Source: Mesorhizobium sp.
GTDB taxonomy: Bacteria > Pseudomonadota > Alphaproteobacteria > Rhizobiales > Rhizobiaceae
Reading direction: 5' to 3'
NCBI GenBank assembly: GCA_004020365.1
Contig: SAQR01000001.1
Location: 350,088 to 414,087 of the forward strand
DNA length: 64,000 nucleotides
The notes under the pieces were generated by a model. That model was not told the DNA's origin and did no database searches. It worked only from the letters and a program-made list of their open reading frames with translations. Shown here in pieces: positions 25,365 through 34,082 of this stretch. A program made the position numbers and the translations under genes. How positions within the stretch are numbered: the first letter of the stretch is position 1; every line of letters starts with the position of its first letter.

Positions 25365-26714
25365 ATGCGACCGGAATTGGCTGCCAAGCTTGGCGAGAAT
25401 GTCCCCCGCTACACCAGTTACCCGACCTCGCCGCATTTTCATTCAGGCGTTGATGCTGCCGTCTATCGAGGTTGGTTGCAGGGGCTCGATGATGGCGACG
25501 AGATCTCGCTGTACCTGCACATCCCCTACTGTGACAAGCTTTGTTGGTTCTGTGCGTGCCACACCAAGCAGACACGCCATTACGAACCGGTGACCACGTA
25601 TCTGCGCTCACTGCACGCTGAAATAGCTACCGTCGCCAGTCTTGTCGGAGGCAAGGGCCGTGTGGGTGCTGTCCATTTCGGCGGTGGCTCGCCGACGATG
25701 CTCAAACCCGAGGATATGGTGGCGCTGGGAACTGTCCTGCGCAACAGTTTCGAGTTTCTTCCCGGCGCCAAGATCAGCGTCGAAATCGAACCCAACGATA
25801 TGGACGACGCCCGCCTCGATGCACTCGCCGAAATCGGCATGACCCGAGCAAGCCTCGGCGTCCAGGATTTCGATCCGAAGGTGCAGAAGGCGATCAACCG
25901 CGAGCAGAGTTTTCTGCAGACCAAAGCGGTAGTCGAGGGCGTTCGTTCGCGCGGCGTCGAATCAGTCAATCTCGACCTGCTCTACGGCTTGCCGCATCAG
26001 ACCCGGGACAGCGTCTCCTCCACCGTGGCGCAGGCGCTGACTCTGGAGCCGGACAGGATGGCGCTTTTCGGCTATGCGCATGTGCCCTGGTTTAAGAAGC
26101 ACCAGACGATGATTGACGAAGCGTGGCTGCCGAATTCGGTCGAACGCTTCGCTCAATCGCAAATTGCCGCTGGCCTTATGCTGAAGGCAGGGTATCAAGC
26201 CGTGGGGTTCGATCATTTCGCCAGATCCGGTGATGCGCTGGCCGTTGCGGCACGGACCGGAACCTTGCACCGGAACTTCCAGGGCTATACCGAGGATCGC
26301 TGTGAGACACTGATCGGGCTTGGTCCTTCATCGATCAGCCAGTTCCACCAAGGCTATGCACAGAACATGCCGGCGACCGCCGAATACGGACGCATGGTGG
26401 AGCAGGGAGGTCTGGCTGCCGTGCGCGGCATCGAGTTGTCGGAAGATGACCGCGTGCGCGGCTGGATTATCGAAAGGCTGATGTGCGATTTCGCCTTCTC
26501 GGCGATCGATCTGGTCGAACGCTTCGGCGAAATCGGCCAGAAGCTTCTGCTCCAGGCGAGTTCCGTCGCCCTTCGTGATCCTGCTCGGTTGCTGGAACTG
26601 AATGGCGACAGTTTCGTAGTGCCGGTGGAAAATCGTCCGTTTGTTCGCAGTATAGCGGCCAGGTTCGACAAATATTTCGAAACCGGTAAAGCCAAGCATT
26701 CGGTGGCAGTCTGA
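25365..26714 (+). CDS. hemN: oxygen-independent coproporphyrinogen III dehydrogenase HemN
   Basis: A 449-residue radical SAM enzyme making protoporphyrinogen IX for heme without oxygen. The cluster motif is YCDKLCWFCACHTK, preceded by PRYTSYPTSPHFH and followed by GGGSPTML. The start at 25365 (MRPELAAKLGE) has GGAAGG five bases upstream and matches the usual N-terminus. Heme made by this enzyme is needed for cbb3 oxidase at low oxygen, which fits the shared FixK box with fnrN. Confidence 0.95.
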   Translation: MRPELAAKLGENVPRYTSYPTSPHFHSGVDAAVYRGWLQGLDDGDEISLYLHIPYCDKLCWFCACHTKQTRHYEPVTTYLRSLHAEIATVASLVGGKGRVGAVHFGGGSPTMLKPEDMVALGTVLRNSFEFLPGAKISVEIEPNDMDDARLDALAEIGMTRASLGVQDFDPKVQKAINREQSFLQTKAVVEGVRSRGVESVNLDLLYGLPHQTRDSVSSTVAQALTLEPDRMALFGYAHVPWFKKHQTMIDEAWLPNSVERFAQSQIAAGLMLKAGYQAVGFDHFARSGDALAVAARTGTLHRNFQGYTEDRCETLIGLGPSSISQFHQGYAQNMPATAEYGRMVEQGGLAAVRGIELSEDDRVRGWIIERLMCDFAFSAIDLVERFGEIGQKLLLQASSVALRDPARLLELNGDSFVVPVENRPFVRSIAARFDKYFETGKAKHSVAV

Positions 26715-26726
26715 GCACCGGCCTGA

Positions 26727-27158
26727 TCAGAAATGCTCTCCGGTCTTGAATGGGCCGATTCGGGTGCCAGCCGCGATCAGATAGGCGGTCGACCAGCCAA
26801 TGAGCAGAAACCCGTTCACCCCCTCGAGCGCCGCCAGCACGCGCCACCCGTGAGCGGGTACGACATCGCCATAGCCGACCGTCGAAAATGTAATGGTCGA
26901 GAAATACAGTGCGGTTTCGAAGTCGGCAAAGATATCGAGCAATCGGTAGAGCCCTGCCCATAGCCAAACCTCAGTGGTTATGATGGCAAACAGCCCCATC
27001 ACTACACTGATCATCGCGACTATACGGCTGCGGCGACCGTGCATGCGAAACCGTCCGACCAGATGCCCCATCGCATGGGTAACGGCGATCAGACCGAAGG
27101 TGTGAATCAGGACCGTCATGCTTATGACGATCGTGCCGACGAAAAGATTGAGGGCCAT
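26727..27158 (-). CDS. two-helix ion channel family protein
   Basis: A 143-residue membrane protein with about four hydrophobic segments and the potassium selectivity filter TVGYGDVVP between the last two. It resembles small bacterial Ion_trans_2 proteins. It has no RCK domain. Convergent with hemN, 12 bases apart, and not linked to any regulatory box seen. Confidence 0.8.
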   Translation of the reverse strand: MALNLFVGTIVISMTVLIHTFGLIAVTHAMGHLVGRFRMHGRRSRIVAMISVVMGLFAIITTEVWLWAGLYRLLDIFADFETALYFSTITFSTVGYGDVVPAHGWRVLAALEGVNGFLLIGWSTAYLIAAGTRIGPFKTGEHF

Positions 27159-27167
27159 GCGACGAAA

Positions 27168-27450
27168 TTAGGAATCTCTCGGGATGCGTTCCTTGCGCGA
27201 AATCAAAACCGGCCGAGTTTCGCCGAAGCCAGCCTGTTTGCCACAGACGGTCACGGCGGGAGCGAGACGAAAGAACATCGCCAGCTTCAGGCTTGTCGCG
27301 ATCCGCTCAGCTCGGTCGACAAACACCGCCGCCGTTTCCGGAGCGAAGAGTTCAGCCGCCGTCTGGCCGAACAGGCCTGCCAGATCTCGAAATCGACCTC
27401 GGTAACATTCTTGAGTTTGAGGTGTGCCGGCACCAGGCGTCCGTGATCGG
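27168..27450 (-). pseudogene. group III truncated hemoglobin remnant
   Basis: One frame reads RPDHGRLVPAHLKLKNVTEV then DFEIWQA, and the next frame continues LFGQTAAELFAPETAAVF then VDRAERIATSLKLAMF. Together they match the C-terminal half of a group III truncated hemoglobin, with one base missing near 27375. The N-terminal half is not recognisable. The intact relative is at 9391. The stretch from here to 27790 has no other gene I can support. Confidence 0.5.
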
Positions 27451-27789
27451 GCCGAAGCAATCGAGACTATAGAGGCAGCGTTCAACGCGGCGGCGCTGCC
27501 GGTAGAGCGCTCGGCGCCTTTCACCATGTTCTACGAGGCTCTGGTCGGGCACGTGGAAGTGCCCGTGCGTCGCCTCGACCATGGGCGTCGCTCTCAGCAA
27601 AACCGATATCCGCAAGACCGCCAACATCGTGCGGCAGCTGAGCGATGATGTGAAGCGCGGTCAGAGCGGCTGTCGTAGTGTGCCACTCGTGGCAGCGGAT
27701 TATGTTGCGGTGATTTCGGCACCATAGCATATCTCACCTCCGCAATGAGTATAGACTAAGAGGGGGCGCCAGGCAGTTAGGGGAGCGTG

Positions 27790-28464
27790 TCACCGAGCCA
27801 GTGGATAGGTCTGCGGCGACTTCCGATATGCCTCTTCACAACGCGGCGAACAAAACCACGGCCCTTCCGGGGCAGCCCGTCGATAGGATGCATACGGAGC
27901 ATGCATCTTGCACACGGGATCGATCCAGGCCGGGTCAGGCGAAGGGGCAAGCTCGATCTCATAAAGCGGGCATTCGTCTGCGACCGAGCGTAGCGCCACC
28001 TTTCCAAGATTTCGGACCAGAATGCCTTTGGCGGCAGCGGCGTCGGCAATGGGTTGAGTAGCAAGCAATTGACCGGGGGATGCAAGCGCAGCAATGCGTG
28101 CCGCTATATTGACGGTCGATCCAAACAGATCACCTGCTCTGCGGATGACCGGCCCATGGTTCAGCGCGGCCCGCGTCAGCGGCAGGCGCGGTTCTTTTCT
28201 GCATGCCTGCAACAGCGCTCCAAGCGCCGGGATCGCGACTTCCGGCTCCGGAAACGAGAGCATCGCTTCATCCCCGATCCACTTGATCGGAGGCTCGTAG
28301 CCAGCAAGCGCCTCGCGGACCATACTCTCGAAAATCTCGAGCACATCGATTGCCGCTGCATCGCCATAAACATCCGCGATGGCGCTAAAGCCCGCAAGAT
28401 CGATGAATGCAACCGTAGCCGACGCGCCGGTGGCGCTCTGCGCCTGGCTGATATCCCTGTCCAT
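27790..28464 (-). CDS. class III nucleotide cyclase fused to a YHS-like metal domain
   Basis: A 224-residue protein. Residues about 15-165 form an adenylate/guanylate cyclase homology domain: VAFIDLAGFSAIAD with the metal aspartate, WIGDEAMLSF with the second metal aspartate, and DLFGSTVNIAARI with the transition-state Asn and Arg. The C-terminus (about 180-220) is a YHS/TRASH-type module, DPVCKMHAPYASYRR with CSPRCEEAYRKSP, giving three cysteines for metal. No membrane segment is present. A cyclase whose activity depends on a bound metal is an attractive but unproven idea. Confidence 0.75.
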   Translation of the reverse strand: MDRDISQAQSATGASATVAFIDLAGFSAIADVYGDAAAIDVLEIFESMVREALAGYEPPIKWIGDEAMLSFPEPEVAIPALGALLQACRKEPRLPLTRAALNHGPVIRRAGDLFGSTVNIAARIAALASPGQLLATQPIADAAAAKGILVRNLGKVALRSVADECPLYEIELAPSPDPAWIDPVCKMHAPYASYRRAAPEGPWFCSPRCEEAYRKSPQTYPLAR

Positions 28465-28562
28465 GCAAAGTTATTTAGGGCCTGTCGCACGGTTTCGCGA
28501 ATCTCAGGCACTACCGTCAGAGCTCAGGGGTGAGTAGCCACACCGCCGCAGAGGTCCGTCCG

Positions 28563-28720
28563 CTACTCATTGAGCCCCTTTATTTCCCTTCTTGCCGCCT
28601 CTGCGCGGAACTCGAGGTATTTGGCCAAATCGGCGAGATAAACGCCTTTGGCACACTTCTGACTCTTCGATCCGCACGAGGAGAAGGGGGCACGAATGGC
28701 CGACGGAGGTAGCATCCTGT
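28563..28720 (-). pseudogene. broken second copy of a PrtN-like gene
   Basis: The last 35 residues (SQKCAKGVYLADLAKYLE and RREIKGLNE) parallel the C-terminus of the next gene upstream (SQKSAKGVHLQDLASYLD). The preceding stretch LLLVRIEES is in a different frame, and the N-terminal half is missing. This is a decayed tandem duplicate. Confidence 0.5.
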
Positions 28721-28770
28721 GAGTCATCTCGGGATTGCTGAACTCCAAGCGCCAAGATGCCACCGGAGCA

Positions 28771-29034
28771 CTAGCCACGTCGGAAGGCGCGCATTTCAGA
28801 CAGTGCGATTTCGCGCCGCTTATCGAGGTATGAAGCTAGGTCCTGGAGATGAACGCCTTTGGCACTCTTCTGGCTTCTTTCTGCTCGGGTTAGCGGAAGC
28901 TCAATTTCCCCAACGCTCACTTTGCGTAAGAACTTGGTGAGCGTCAGGTGGGAAAAATAATCCTTGCACACGGTCTCAGCGGGGACAATCACGCGTCCCT
29001 CATACTGCGCCATGAGTAGGAAGAGTGTGTTCAA
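28771..29034 (-). CDS. pyocin activator PrtN-like protein
   Basis: An 87-residue small helical protein, MNTLFLLMAQYEGR then LTLTKFLRKVSVGEIELPL then AKGVHLQDLASYLDKRR. This matches the PrtN family, named for the Pseudomonas activator of pyocin genes. In rhizobia such genes occur on islands and their targets are unknown. It may activate genes in the nearby mobile element. A broken copy follows directly downstream. Confidence 0.7.
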   Translation of the reverse strand: MNTLFLLMAQYEGRVIVPAETVCKDYFSHLTLTKFLRKVSVGEIELPLTRAERSQKSAKGVHLQDLASYLDKRREIALSEMRAFRRG

Positions 29035-29217
29035 TTTCTTCGTTCGCCGCCAGCCATCCGAGGATACTCAACGGGGTTGCACTGAAGTTCAATTGGAGCA
29101 ATCGACGCCAAATGGATAAGGCGGCCGTTCAAAGCGTGTGCAAGGAAAGTATGGCGTGCAACTTCGCAGTGAGAAAAATGTGATTATCCCGAAGTGATGC
29201 CGCAGCATTCTGGCAAA

Positions 29218-29262
29218 CTCATAACCTTAAGGTTGTACGTTCTAATGCTACCACCGCGAACA
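29218..29262 (+). other. decayed tRNA(CAT)-like 3' half, possible attachment scar
   Basis: The sequence CTCATAACCTTAAGG followed by GTTCTAATGCTACC resembles the anticodon loop (CAT), T loop (TTC-AAT) and CC(A) end of an alphaproteobacterial initiator tRNA, at roughly 70 percent identity from memory. The T stem no longer pairs fully and the 5' half is not clear. It ends exactly where homology of the adjacent GFA gene stops. Chance similarity cannot be excluded. Confidence 0.3.
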
Positions 29263-29503
29263 ATGCCTGGACGCGCCGAGTTCCGCTTTGCGCCGATCGT
29301 TTGATGTACTGTTTCGGGATGCCGGCGAGCAGGCTGAAATTCGCCTCGCTGGTTGGGGCGACTATCCGGAAGGCCGATCTTGACAGGGACTGGCAGTCAG
29401 TACAGTGGCAGATCCGGACGCGCTCGGGATCGATGTCGGCCTCGAACCTGATCGTCCCGCAGTGGCAGGAGCCATCGACCTTCATGCTCTCAACGTCCTC
29501 CAA
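29219..29503 (-). pseudogene. GFA-family (glutathione-dependent formaldehyde-activating-like) gene, 3' truncated
   Basis: A 94-residue product of which the first ~80 residues are GFA-like: GSCHCGTIRFEADI, the zinc cysteines of ICHCTDCQ, and GTRRVQA. The normal continuation with further cysteines (usually CxxCGT) is absent; the last dozen residues are encoded by the tRNA-like scar. The true start may be the ATG at 29485. The protein lacks part of its zinc site and is probably inactive. Confidence 0.65.
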
Positions 29504-29596
29504 GCCGATTCTTCATCGAAGCATTGTGCGGAACGGCCCGGATGGCCGCAATGTGGATCCACACATCTGTCACTGAACTACTAGCCAGCCGCCAGC

Positions 29597-29628
29597 CTGG
29601 CATGTTTGCATGCATGCAAACATGCCAG
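29597..29628. repeat. perfect 32-base palindrome
   Basis: CTGGCATGTTTGCATG followed at once by its exact complement in reverse. It lies in a 267-base stretch without genes, 143 bases past the end of the hydrolase gene. There is no T run, so a simple terminator is unlikely. A dimeric regulator site or recombination site is possible. Confidence 0.8.
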
Positions 29629-29770
29629 CAATGATTGCCTGCTTGCAGCGGCTGACCCAACGCCGACATGTTATTGGAAAATTTGGAGCCGACTAGAAGC
29701 GGGGATTTCAAGCCGTTTAACGGCCTGACGGCCAATGCCACGCTCATCCTCGCCGGGCCAACTTGTCAGC

Positions 29771-30781
29771 TCACGACAGAAACCGCTTCAAGCTCAAACC
29801 GGCGAACAAAATGTAAGGTGGAATAGCGAGCGAATAGTGACCACAGTTTAATTCCAAAATATTTAGCCTAGCTCCGGCGTCCTTCAGCCTCTGCATGAGC
29901 TTCTCCGATAGCTCTGGCAACACCACTTTGTCTCTCTTAGCCAATACAACGTGAAGATCGAGATCGGACCGTGCCAAACTATGCGCATAATTCTCCAAGT
30001 TAAGTGGACCCCAGGCCCTTCTGAGATCGGTCAGCTCAATCTCAGGCTCAAGGCTATCACGTATGGATCGTGTCGCGCGACCCGTCCAAACCATATCCGC
30101 TAAACTTCCCCCCGTAAGAAACAGCGAGGCTTTCGTCACGGCCGGGTCATGCGCCGCGACCAACCCCGCAACCCAGGAGCCCAGGCTCATGCCGAGAACC
30201 GAAATCTCCCGGTAGCCCTGGCTCTTCAGCCAAGCTATGAGCTTTCGCCCGTCGCATACGCCCTGCCTGACAGACTGGATCGTCCGGCCGAGATTCGGGC
30301 TGAGCATGTAATCGGCATGGGCGGAGCCAGGGCGGCTGCGCTCGAAATGATAAGGCATGGCGATCTCGACAACCGTGACGCCAAGCAGTGAGAGGAAATT
30401 GGCAATCTGGCGATTCCGCGCGCTTGCATTCCAGTGGTGAAAAACCACCATCGCCCGATCGAGCGACCCGCTTTCCGTGATTTTCGCCCAGACTACATTG
30501 TTCGCTTCGATGTCAGTTGAAATGCCCGACGGAAATCTGAGCCACCCCTCTTCCCTTTCAAATCCCTGGCCGCTCCCGCTCGGCTCATCGAAGAAGGCTG
30601 GATCGGCCAGGACACTATCCGCAAGAACGCAAAACTCCTCGATGCTTGCCGCCTTCTTCGCGCCCGGAAAGGCGCGTTCCGCATCAAGGACGAAATCCGT
30701 TGCTTTCTTTCCTTCCTCGCCGCGCCGCGCCCGCTGCTCATCCCAGTGATCAAGCCAGCTATGCAACACTCTGCGACTCAC
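29771..30781 (-). CDS. alpha/beta hydrolase, RcgR-like
   Basis: About 336 residues with an alpha/beta hydrolase core: the nucleophile elbow GMSLGSW, an oxyanion region MVVFHHWNA, and a late GHYSL histidine. The N-terminal 100 residues are an extra helical region. The start is uncertain; a GTG at 30781 overlapping the end of the upstream membrane gene is chosen. The pair of this hydrolase with the membrane protein upstream resembles the RcgR/RcgA pair described from rhizobial conjugative plasmids, where RcgR was proposed as a lactone hydrolase. I recall this from memory and cannot check it. Confidence 0.7.
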   Translation of the reverse strand: MSRRVLHSWLDHWDEQRARRGEEGKKATDFVLDAERAFPGAKKAASIEEFCVLADSVLADPAFFDEPSGSGQGFEREEGWLRFPSGISTDIEANNVVWAKITESGSLDRAMVVFHHWNASARNRQIANFLSLLGVTVVEIAMPYHFERSRPGSAHADYMLSPNLGRTIQSVRQGVCDGRKLIAWLKSQGYREISVLGMSLGSWVAGLVAAHDPAVTKASLFLTGGSLADMVWTGRATRSIRDSLEPEIELTDLRRAWGPLNLENYAHSLARSDLDLHVVLAKRDKVVLPELSEKLMQRLKDAGARLNILELNCGHYSLAIPPYILFAGLSLKRFLS

Positions 30782-32363
30782 TCGCTTGCCATCGCCCAAA
30801 CCATGGATCAAACAGGCCGTATATCGCGAACAGCACTCCGGCGCCCAGAAGGATCGAGAAACCGGCAAATGCACCGATCAGCAAATAGCCGGCAACGAGC
30901 AACGCTACGACCGCCGACATCTTCCACAAAGGCACATGAAGCCGGCTTCCGACGCCTAAACGGATTGCGCCATACAGAAAAACAAAACAGGTCGAAATAA
31001 CGATAACAAGGCTGCTGAATTGTGTCGGCAGTCTATAGCTGAATCCATTGCTCGCATCGTCGTGCTCATACCAGGCTGAAGACAGATCGCCGACCAGCCA
31101 GGCCACAATATTCATTCCATTCGATGCCAGGTAGGAGCTTTGAAGTTTCATGACAGTGGCGATCAGAATGCCCAGAACAGTACATCGGAAAATCCATCGC
31201 ATCACCCTGAGGCCAGCTTCATTCAGCTCGCTTTCATAATCCACCTCCGGCCGGTCTTTCGATGCCTCTCCAATTCTCCGAAGATCATCGACGACCGTAT
31301 AAAGCAAAATGAGACCTGCGAAGAAAAGATAAAAGCACAGGCACATATAAAGATATGCAAGCCCTGTGAACACGATCGCTACCGGCGCCGATATGATCTC
31401 AGGCCGCACAATCGCAATCGTGCCCCAATCCGTCGCATACTCGTCACCGCCATTCAGCAGCGGGATCAGGCACACGCCGATCCACTGGAAAAGACCGGCG
31501 AACATCACGCAAATCAAAAAGACCGCCCAATATGAATAGGATGATGCTTCGACATTGCGCGTCCAGGCGTCGTCCCTATCCTTCCGGTCGCCGTGTCCTG
31601 CCAGCTTTGAGCGCCCTTCATCTTTCCAAAAGGTCACCAGCTCAGACACGAAGGCAAAAAACAGCGGCAGGAACACCATGAACGCGAACATCCAGTTCGC
31701 CGCCCAAAGAAACCCGACCTGCTTAACGACGCCATCCGCCCGGGTGTATGTCACGTTGTGTATGCCCGTAATATACGACAAAAACCCGAGAGCGGTGATA
31801 CCCGCAAACACCGAGGCTGGCAGGTTCAAGGGAGATCCGCGACTGAAAAGCGCCTCCGATCGCCTCGCCAGGCTGAAACGCCGGCCCGGCCCCCTGGCGT
31901 CAGTGTCCCGCGCCAGTTCAGCGGGAGACCCTGTCCCGTCATCGAAAGCCGAAGTCAGCGCCGCATCCGGAGACGTCAGCGCAATGCTGCCTGCCTCTTT
32001 TTTAGATTCTCGTCTCCTGGCCGTTAAACGCGACCGCGCCGCACTGAGCTCCATCTGCCATTCGCGGGTCGCCACCGGATCATCGCAGCCGAAAACCCTC
32101 GCCAGCCAGCGAATATTGGCAGTGCTGATTCCCTTCTCGTTCTCTTGAAACCAAAGCTGCACCGTTCGCAGATCTACCCCAATCCGGTTAGAATCAATCT
32201 GTGAAATCGCCTCTGCGAGAAGCTCGGGCGTCCATGGGCCTGCAGGAAACCCGTCCTTGCCCAATGGCCGACCAGCACCCGCCGCAGCCAACCGCTTGAA
32301 TAATTCCTTGAAATCACTTTCATTTCCCGGTGGAGGGAGAAATATTTTTCCATTCTTAATCAA
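30759..32363 (-). CDS. multi-span membrane protein with N-terminal helix-turn-helix-like region, RcgA-like
   Basis: A 534-residue protein. Residues about 1-110 are soluble and contain DLRTVQLWFQENEKG and STANIRWLARVFGCDD, which read like a helix-turn-helix DNA-binding fold. From about 190 there are seven or eight membrane helices separated by charged loops (FLWAANWMFAFMVFLPLFF, YWAVFLICVMFAGLFQWIG and others). A DNA-binding or protein-binding head on a membrane body is unusual and suggests a signal-transducing regulator. It overlaps the hydrolase gene downstream, so the two are co-expressed. Resemblance to RcgA is from memory. Confidence 0.7.
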   Translation of the reverse strand: MIKNGKIFLPPPGNESDFKELFKRLAAAGAGRPLGKDGFPAGPWTPELLAEAISQIDSNRIGVDLRTVQLWFQENEKGISTANIRWLARVFGCDDPVATREWQMELSAARSRLTARRRESKKEAGSIALTSPDAALTSAFDDGTGSPAELARDTDARGPGRRFSLARRSEALFSRGSPLNLPASVFAGITALGFLSYITGIHNVTYTRADGVVKQVGFLWAANWMFAFMVFLPLFFAFVSELVTFWKDEGRSKLAGHGDRKDRDDAWTRNVEASSYSYWAVFLICVMFAGLFQWIGVCLIPLLNGGDEYATDWGTIAIVRPEIISAPVAIVFTGLAYLYMCLCFYLFFAGLILLYTVVDDLRRIGEASKDRPEVDYESELNEAGLRVMRWIFRCTVLGILIATVMKLQSSYLASNGMNIVAWLVGDLSSAWYEHDDASNGFSYRLPTQFSSLVIVISTCFVFLYGAIRLGVGSRLHVPLWKMSAVVALLVAGYLLIGAFAGFSILLGAGVLFAIYGLFDPWFGRWQASESQSVA

Positions 32364-32765
32364 TGGCTTACAGGCGCTGATTTCGTTTCGCTTCGCTCAT
32401 CTTCGTATCCTATCGTGCTCTCGTCCTGAATCAACGTTTTATCGACCCGGTGCAACGCATCGCAGATCTCCGGCTGGCCCCTACGGGCGGGCGATCCCCC
32501 TTCCGGTTTTCTGCTTGTCCCTCTCTCCCGCTGCTCCGCGCGAACTTGAGGAGGAGGAGCGAGGGCTCCTGCTCCTTTCGGGGCAGGTGAACCGCTTCGG
32601 GGGGAAAAGAGAAAGGCAGCTTGGGAGCTGAGGCGGCAATGGTTGAAACGAGGACAGAGAGCGGGCGACGGACCCTTGTGGAGCTGATCAACGAGCACCT
32701 GACCGCTCAGAGGGCGGCGAATTCGGTGGTGAGGGAACGGGACGCCCGTCGCTTGGAGACTGACG
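32364..32765. other. stretch without a supported gene
   Basis: No frame here shows a recognisable protein. The open frames on both strands look like compositional accidents. It separates the membrane protein promoter from the aldehyde dehydrogenase scrap and may include the promoter of the RcgA-like gene. Confidence 0.4.
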
Positions 32766-32925
32766 TTGCTGGCGTCGCCTATGCAGAGGCTCTGTTGGCA
32801 GCCGTGGCCACGGTGATGGTGATCGTGCCCTGGAACTATCCGTTCCTCACCGCCTGCAACTCGATCGTGCCGGCGCTGATGGGGGGCAATTCGGCGATCC
32901 TCGAATGGGGTCTCTCCCACGATCA
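32766..32925 (+). pseudogene. aldehyde dehydrogenase fragment
   Basis: The phrase VMVIVPWNYPFLTACNS then IVPALMGGNSAIL is the conserved N-terminal cofactor-binding region of NAD(P)-dependent aldehyde dehydrogenases. Neither the catalytic cysteine region nor a proper start is present. It is a scrap about 50 residues long left by deletion. Confidence 0.6.
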
Positions 32926-33164
32926 GGAGGCTGTGGTCACCGTAACTGATACCCGATTTGAGCGTATCCTGAGACGCGTTGGAGGGCCGTTAGAACGCTT
33001 TTCTCCGCCGATGCAGATCGATTCCACTAAGGCGTTAGCCGGTCGCTTGCCGATCTCTGAATCCTCCCCATTGAATGTGTGTGAGATGGGGCAACTCATA
33101 AGCCCCGTTCTCGCAACTTGTTCTAGGCACGTAATAGCCGCCTGATCTAGCTCGGAGGTCGGGC

Positions 33165-34067
33165 ATGCCTGCCATTGTCCCGGATTTCCGGTTATTCCAA
33201 TACGCCTTCGCGTCGGCGGAGCATGGCAGCTTTCGCCGTGCAGCGGCCGCGCTGAACGTTCAGCAGTCGACAGTGAGTAGGAGCGTCCGCAGCCTGGAGG
33301 ATCGTGTCGGCGCAAAGCTCTTTGAGCGGGGGCACGCGGGAATACGACCAACGCCGGCCGGCAATCGATTCTTGGAAGAAGTCACACTGGGATTCGATCA
33401 CTTCAGACGTGCCACCCGGCGTGTTGGAGCTTTGCAGCGGGGCGAGCATGGTGAACTCGCGATCGCCGTCAGCGTGCCATTCATCCTGATGGGTCACGTA
33501 TTTGAGAGGTTTCGAGAAAGGTACAGAGGTATCTCGGTCGAGATTGTCGAGGCCACATCGAGCGCGAGCTGCGCGTCAGTTCAGCAGCGCACTGTGGATT
33601 TGGCGTTTGTGACGAAGGTCGCGGGACACGGAGAGCTCCGCTCGCTGCATATGGGGAATGAACGCATGCTCGCGGTGCTGCCGAAATCTCATTCTCTTGC
33701 CGGTGCGCGCAGATTGAACCTGGAAGAACTTCGGCGTGAGCGCTTTATCCTTAGCGACGGCGGCTCGGGACCCGAAATTGAAGATCACCTCATCCGCCGG
33801 GCGGCGAAATGGGGTGTTAGCCCGAACATACAATTGCATCGCGCGGGTCAATGCAATCTCATCAACATGGTGGCTATGGGGTTTGGTGTGACTATCGTCG
33901 TCGGCTCTTCCCTTCGCGCTGCCACCGATGGAGTCGTCCTCGTTCCGCTAGTGGCTCGAAATGCCCTGTCGCTACGTGCGGTTTGGATGGACACCAACCC
34001 CAATCCCGCGCTCAAGCGACTGCTCGACATCGTGCGGGAATCTGGCTGTGCTCGCTTGACCACCTAG
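33165..34067 (+). CDS. LysR-family transcriptional regulator
   Basis: A 300-residue regulator with the N-terminal winged helix FQYAFASAEHGSFRRAAAAL and QQSTVSRSVRSLEDRVG, then a periplasmic-binding-protein-like effector domain. The start has CGGAGG upstream. It is convergent with the trb operon, the place where a LysR gene lies in several Tn4371-type elements. Its effector and targets are unknown; the aldehyde dehydrogenase scrap 240 bases upstream could be a former neighbour under its control. Confidence 0.88.
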   Translation: MPAIVPDFRLFQYAFASAEHGSFRRAAAALNVQQSTVSRSVRSLEDRVGAKLFERGHAGIRPTPAGNRFLEEVTLGFDHFRRATRRVGALQRGEHGELAIAVSVPFILMGHVFERFRERYRGISVEIVEATSSASCASVQQRTVDLAFVTKVAGHGELRSLHMGNERMLAVLPKSHSLAGARRLNLEELRRERFILSDGGSGPEIEDHLIRRAAKWGVSPNIQLHRAGQCNLINMVAMGFGVTIVVGSSLRAATDGVVLVPLVARNALSLRAVWMDTNPNPALKRLLDIVRESGCARLTT

Positions 34068-34082
34068 CTGCAAGTTGGATGG

